Under the pieces are notes generated by a model, which did not search any database, was not told the origin of the DNA, and saw only the letters and a list, made by a program, of their open reading frames with translations. This document shows, in pieces, positions 6,948 to 10,337 of a stretch of 10,337 nt of DNA. Each line of letters starts with the position of its first letter. Position 1 is the first letter of the stretch. Both the position numbers and the translations under genes were made by a program. Source of the stretch: Synergistales bacterium Syner_01 (GTDB taxonomy: Bacteria; Synergistota; Synergistia; Synergistales; Aminobacteriaceae); the NCBI GenBank assembly GCA_001604435.1, contig LVBO01000132.1, positions 1 through 10,337 on the forward strand. Reading direction: 5' to 3'.

Positions 6948-7562
6948 GTGTTCATCACGTTCGAAGGAATTGACGGTTGTGGCAAAACGACGCAAGCAGC
7001 GCTCCTCGCCAAGATGCTTGAGGAAAAATACGAAGGAAAACGGCGCGTTTTATGGACAAGAGAACCAGGAGGGTGGACCGGCGGTTCGTGGATACGGGAA
7101 CGTATTTTGGAAGGTAATCTTTCCCATCCAATGAGCGAGTTGTTTCTCTTTCTTGTAGATCGCTGCGAGCACGTCCGCAGGGAGATTCTCCCGGTTCTTG
7201 ACGACGACGGTGTCGTGATCTGCGAGCGGTACACGGATTCGACACTTGCGTACCAGTCCTGGGGGAGAGGAATCCCGTCGGGGAAAATCGAAACGCTGTT
7301 CGAATGGTGTTCTTTTCCGAGACCGGATCGGACATTCTGGCTTGATATCCCTGTGAAAAAAGCGATGGAGAGAGTATGCCTCCGCGGGGGACGCGACCGT
7401 TTCGAAGCAGCAGGATACACATTTCTTGAAAGGGTCCGCTCAGGCTTTTCATACCTGGCGCAAAGAGAGCCTCGCCGGATTAACACGATAGAGGCCTCTG
7501 AAGAACCGCAAGTTCTTGCGTCAACGATTTTCTCTCTTGTGGAGGTGTCCTCGTCCCATTGA
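6948..7562 (+). CDS. tmk: Thymidylate kinase
   Basis: Tmk phosphorylates dTMP to dTDP with ATP in the dTTP pathway. The 204-residue protein, a normal length, shows the Walker A loop GIDGCGKTT (7-15), the substrate motif TREPGG (37-42), ERYTDSTLAYQ (93-103) and a LID segment LRGGRDRFE (145-153) whose arginines suit the bacterial type with catalytic residues in the LID. The usual DR(Y/H) motif reads ERY here, a conservative change. The start is GTG at 6948, four bases after the stop of the S55-like gene, with GGAG (6934-6937) ten bases upstream. The stop TGA overlaps the TTG start of the next gene as TTGA, so translation is probably coupled. Confidence 0.96.
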   Translation: MFITFEGIDGCGKTTQAALLAKMLEEKYEGKRRVLWTREPGGWTGGSWIRERILEGNLSHPMSELFLFLVDRCEHVRREILPVLDDDGVVICERYTDSTLAYQSWGRGIPSGKIETLFEWCSFPRPDRTFWLDIPVKKAMERVCLRGGRDRFEAAGYTFLERVRSGFSYLAQREPRRINTIEASEEPQVLASTIFSLVEVSSSH

Positions 7563-7993
7563 GGGTAAAAAAAACTTCCAAAGAAACATTGAGCGGAGGA
7601 GAATTTTCCAAGACTTCGAAAAGAAGCGGACAGCTGCCTTCTCGAGAACCGACCGCTAACGTTTTTTCGGCGTCTTTGGAAGATGCCGAAATCCGTGATC
7701 TTTTGGAACGCCTTGAAATTATTGGGAGGAAACTGTCTATTTTCCCCGCGGAAGCGCTCCTTCTTCAGTACCGTAAACTTGTTTCCGAACTGGTGCGACG
7801 GGCGGTAGCGGGTTTGCGCGTGCGGCGCGACATGAAATGGCGCAGAGGAGATAAAAATTTCTTCGTCATTGTGGAAAAGACGGACTCCATGCTTGATGAA
7901 CTCGAGGCTGTCTTCGCTCGGGAAGGAGAGCGAACCAGAATGCTGCAACTTATGGAGGAGATCAAGGGATGTCTTTTTTCTCTTCTGTTCTGA
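7559..7993 (+). CDS. yaaR: YaaR-family protein (DUF327)
   Basis: This 144-residue protein matches the DUF327 pattern. After a variable, basic, probably disordered first 35 residues comes a helical domain with LLERLEIIGRKLSIFPAEALLLQYRKLVSELV, a basic stretch with DMKWRRGDKNFF, and the C-terminal run FVIVEKTDSMLDELEAVF followed by an IKG near the end. The family's function is not established. In B. subtilis yaaR sits between tmk/yaaQ and holB, and here it sits directly between tmk and holB, which supports the call. The start is TTG at 7559, overlapping the tmk stop; GGAGG (7541-7545) is 13 bases upstream, rather far, so a start at TTG 7589 is possible. The 3' end overlaps holB by 25 bases. Long motif strings here are quoted only in part. 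Confidence 0.8.
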   Translation: MRVKKTSKETLSGGEFSKTSKRSGQLPSREPTANVFSASLEDAEIRDLLERLEIIGRKLSIFPAEALLLQYRKLVSELVRRAVAGLRVRRDMKWRRGDKNFFVIVEKTDSMLDELEAVFAREGERTRMLQLMEEIKGCLFSLLF

Positions 7994-8778
7994 AAACGGA
8001 CGAAAACACCGAACAGAACTGCGCTTCATGGATGGATTCTCCGGCTTGGAAGCGCTTGTTGTTTTTGGCGTCGAAAAGAGCCTTCCCTCACTCATGCGCT
8101 GTAGTAATCAACGAGGATCTCCATATGCACGCAGCGCTCGCCATTGTTCGTGTCCTGCTTTGCGAAAACGGTTCGGGAGATGACGAGTGCCGGGCGTGCG
8201 CGGCCTGGTCCGGCGAGAGGCATCCGGATCTCGCGTATGGCGGCGCTCCCTCCAAACCTCCTTCAATCGACGATTGTCGTGAGATAATCGATGCAATGGC
8301 GTATCGCCCGGTGGTATCATCAAGACGAGTTGCAGTCATTTTTTCCGCGGACACAATGATGCTTCCTGCGGCAAACAGTCTTTTAAAACTGGCGGAAGAA
8401 CCGCCGGAATATGTTCACATGCTTTTTTTACTGTCGGACGAAAAACTCTTTCTGCCCACTCTGAGAAGCCGATCATGGACCGTATCGCTGCCTTCTCCTC
8501 GTTCGGGGACGGGCATTGCGCCGCCGCAAACAGAGGAAGAGTGGATCCGGTGGATTGAAAAAAATGCCAAGTCTGAAGTCGACGAGCTGGTTCTGCTCTT
8601 AGCTCCATGGATATCCTATGAAGTAGAACGGGGAGCGTATGACAAGGCGGCGTCGCTGGAGCGGTTACGCCTTTTGATCCTGACGAAACGCCTTTCCCGG
8701 ACCATGGTTCTCGACCTAATTGTATTGGCTCTCAAGGAGGGTATTGTTTTTGAGCATTCATTTGGCGATCTTTGGTAA
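7969..8778 (+). CDS. holB: DNA polymerase III delta' subunit (clamp loader)
   Basis: Delta' is a AAA+-fold part of the clamp loader that opens and loads the beta sliding clamp. The 269-residue product shows the family's strongest motif, AANSLLKLAEEPPE (134-147), followed by LPTLRSRSW (162-170, the usual SRC arginine-finger motif with Ser for Cys). It also has a degraded zinc module with Cys65, Cys74 and Cys77 and the trailing HPDL (85-88). The usual fourth cysteine is absent (Trp80). The Walker A loop is lost: HSCAVVINEDLHMH replaces the GxxGxGK type. Delta' proteins commonly lack ATPase activity, so this need not mean a dead protein. The product is shorter than typical (about 320). Start ATG 7969 has GGAGGAG eight bases upstream; both ends overlap their neighbours (25 and 29 bases), typical of this operon. 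Confidence 0.9.
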   Translation: MSFFSSVLKTDENTEQNCASWMDSPAWKRLLFLASKRAFPHSCAVVINEDLHMHAALAIVRVLLCENGSGDDECRACAAWSGERHPDLAYGGAPSKPPSIDDCREIIDAMAYRPVVSSRRVAVIFSADTMMLPAANSLLKLAEEPPEYVHMLFLLSDEKLFLPTLRSRSWTVSLPSPRSGTGIAPPQTEEEWIRWIEKNAKSEVDELVLLLAPWISYEVERGAYDKAASLERLRLLILTKRLSRTMVLDLIVLALKEGIVFEHSFGDLW

Positions 8779-10337
8779 ACCTCGTTATCTTGGGCTTCTC
8801 GATATAGAAACTCCTTTCCCTCCCAGAGGAACCTGGCTTGTTGTCGAAACAATGCGAGGTTCCGAGCTGGCTCTTCTTGGCGGCCCTCTCTCCAACGAAC
8901 AAGAGGCGCGCTATCGGGCATCCTGCAATGACGATGCCTCCGACGGTCAGGTCAAGGGCGGCGAACCGATTCTTCAGGAAATCTCGCTTGTACGAACTGC
9001 GTTGGATGAAGACCTTGCAGCTGCTGAACTCGAACGGAAAGAAGAAAACGAAGTCCTTGTCAGAGCGAGGACGCTGCTCCGTAGTCATAATCTCTCCATG
9101 AAGCTGGTCGACGTCGAGTATCTTCTCGACAAGAAAAAACTCTTTTTCTATTTTACTTCAGAACAGAGAGTGGACTTCCGAGCGTATGTCAGAGATCTGG
9201 CGAAAGAGTTCAAAACCCGTATCGAACTCCGGCAGATAGGCGTACGCGACGAAGCCAAAACTGTCAAAGGGATCGCGCCGTGCGGTAGGGAATGTTGTTG
9301 TAGCCACTGGCTTCACAAGTTCACACCAATCTGCATCAAGATGGTAAAGGAACAGAATCTCGCCCTGAATCCGACGAAAATCTCCGGGATCTGCGGGAGA
9401 TTGATGTGCTGCATGTCCTACGAGCACACATCGTACAGCAGACTCTGGAAAACGCTTCCGAATCCCGGATCGAAGATCCGTACCCCCGCCGGCAACTATA
9501 TCGTGGAGGGAGTTGAACTTTCATCCGACTCCGTGCGCGTGCGCCGCCCGGACGGAGGAAGCATTCTTATTGTCATTGAAGATTTTCCACGCTTCAAAGA
9601 GACTGTCCTGGAAGGGAAAGAATGGGAGGACCCTTCCCGCACACTCCGCGATTTCTCCTCCGCGAAGTCGCTCTTCGACAGCACTGCAGCAAAAACGACA
9701 CGTACATTCCCAGACGACTCGTCCCGCTCTTCAAGAAAACGAGCCGCTGATTCCGGCGGGCGTGAAAAAGGGCAGGAACAGAGTCCTCTCGCTAAAGACA
9801 AAAAAACGGAAACTCCCGGAGCGGAAAAGAATAGACGAGAAAAAGAGAAAAAACTTCCGGAAGGGGTGCGAGGACCTGAAGAGGCAGCCAAACCGGCGAA
9901 AAAAAAGAGGAGAAGAAAGAAGCCGTCCACCTCTGCCGACATCAAAAACCCGCAAGAAGGCGTCCAACAGACACCTCAACAGGAGCGCGGAGACAAGAAA
10001 CCCGTCGAAGTGAAAAAACATGAGGATTCGTCTCAAAGGGATCGCACCTCCCCAAAGACTGCGTCGACCGAAAAAAGCCAGACTTCTCTCCCGACGGAAA
10101 AATCCGATGGAGCGCCTCTTTCTTCTGATAAAAACGGTGAAAACCCTGGCAAGCGTTCTTCGAACTCAAGAAGACGTCGTTCGGGAAAAGGGGGAGGAAG
10201 CAAGGAACCAAACGAAAAAAGAAATACTCCGGATCAAAGAACCGAAGGATCCGAATCGAAGAACGCTTCCTCGGGCGCTGCGCCGCAGAAAAGACATAAG
10301 AACAAAGCGCACACTCGCCCGAAAGAAGACTTCGGAG
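8750..10337 (+). CDS. ricT: RicT/YaaT-type PSP1 domain protein with a long charged tail (3' partial)
   Basis: RicT is a [4Fe-4S]-binding protein which in B. subtilis works with RicA and RicF to help RNase Y mature mRNAs, and affects competence and sporulation. The PSP1 core is clear: KTVKGIAPCGRECCCSHWL with Cys178, 182, 183 and 184, then IKMVKEQNLALNPTKISG and CGRLMCC with Cys215, 220 and 221. The start is TTG 8750, with AAGGAGG nine bases upstream, inside the end of holB (29-base overlap). After about residue 290 the frame continues for at least 240 residues as a low-complexity tail rich in Lys, Arg, Glu, Ser and Pro, with a KKKRRRKK cluster at 384-391. The frame is still open at the window edge after 529 codons. 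Typical RicT proteins are about 270-300 residues, so the tail is an added feature. RicA and RicF genes are not in this window. Confidence 0.93.
   Translation, partial: MSIHLAIFGKPRYLGLLDIETPFPPRGTWLVVETMRGSELALLGGPLSNEQEARYRASCNDDASDGQVKGGEPILQEISLVRTALDEDLAAAELERKEENEVLVRARTLLRSHNLSMKLVDVEYLLDKKKLFFYFTSEQRVDFRAYVRDLAKEFKTRIELRQIGVRDEAKTVKGIAPCGRECCCSHWLHKFTPICIKMVKEQNLALNPTKISGICGRLMCCMSYEHTSYSRLWKTLPNPGSKIRTPAGNYIVEGVELSSDSVRVRRPDGGSILIVIEDFPRFKETVLEGKEWEDPSRTLRDFSSAKSLFDSTAAKTTRTFPDDSSRSSRKRAADSGGREKGQEQSPLAKDKKTETPGAEKNRREKEKKLPEGVRGPEEAAKPAKKKRRRKKPSTSADIKNPQEGVQQTPQQERGDKKPVEVKKHEDSSQRDRTSPKTASTEKSQTSLPTEKSDGAPLSSDKNGENPGKRSSNSRRRRSGKGGGSKEPNEKRNTPDQRTEGSESKNASSGAAPQKRHKNKAHTRPKEDFG

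Noticed and set aside
6944..8095. 383-codon minus-strand open frame
   Set aside because: It is antisense to tmk, yaaR and the start of holB, with low-complexity Ser/Arg composition and no recognisable domain.

Overview
The window looks like an ordinary bacterial chromosome segment of mid GC content, packed with genes. The best guess for its source is the phylum Synergistota or a relative, with moderate to low confidence. That guess rests on a SpoIVB/S55-type protein lying between prfB and tmk, a selenocysteine-containing selD, a Firmicutes-like tmk-yaaR-holB-ricT cluster, and frequent TTG/GTG starts. No mobile element, CRISPR array, tRNA, rRNA or phage gene was recognised.

Left part (1-3870). 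A plus-strand gene enters from the left edge and ends at 493. It looks like the C-terminal part of a TroA/ZnuA-type metal-binding protein. Three minus-strand genes follow and are probably transcribed in the order birA (3870-2860), selD (2812-1766) and an MFS exporter-like gene (1700-525). selD is a selenoprotein gene: codon 12 is an in-frame UGA in a G-U-A-A-K context with a bSECIS-like hairpin just downstream. A conventional ORF call loses the first 57 residues.

Centre (3871-3961). A short divergent region carries overlapping promoter candidates for birA (left) and prfB (right).

Right part (3962-10337). A tight plus-strand operon runs prfB (release factor 2, with the classical programmed +1 frameshift at CTT-TGA-C) - exported S55-family protein - tmk - yaaR - holB - ricT, with gaps of at most 26 bp or small overlaps. 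It combines translation termination, dTTP synthesis, the DNA polymerase III clamp loader and a PSP1/RicT iron-sulfur protein tied to RNA maturation. ricT runs off the right edge and carries a long, highly charged disordered tail.

No wholly new system was found. The points most worth a second look are the two UGA recoding events 1.3 kb apart (selD Sec and prfB frameshift), the permuted Ser/His order in the S55-like protein, the RicT tail, and a 9-3-9 palindrome over the selD promoter. No stretch over 300 bases lacks a gene.
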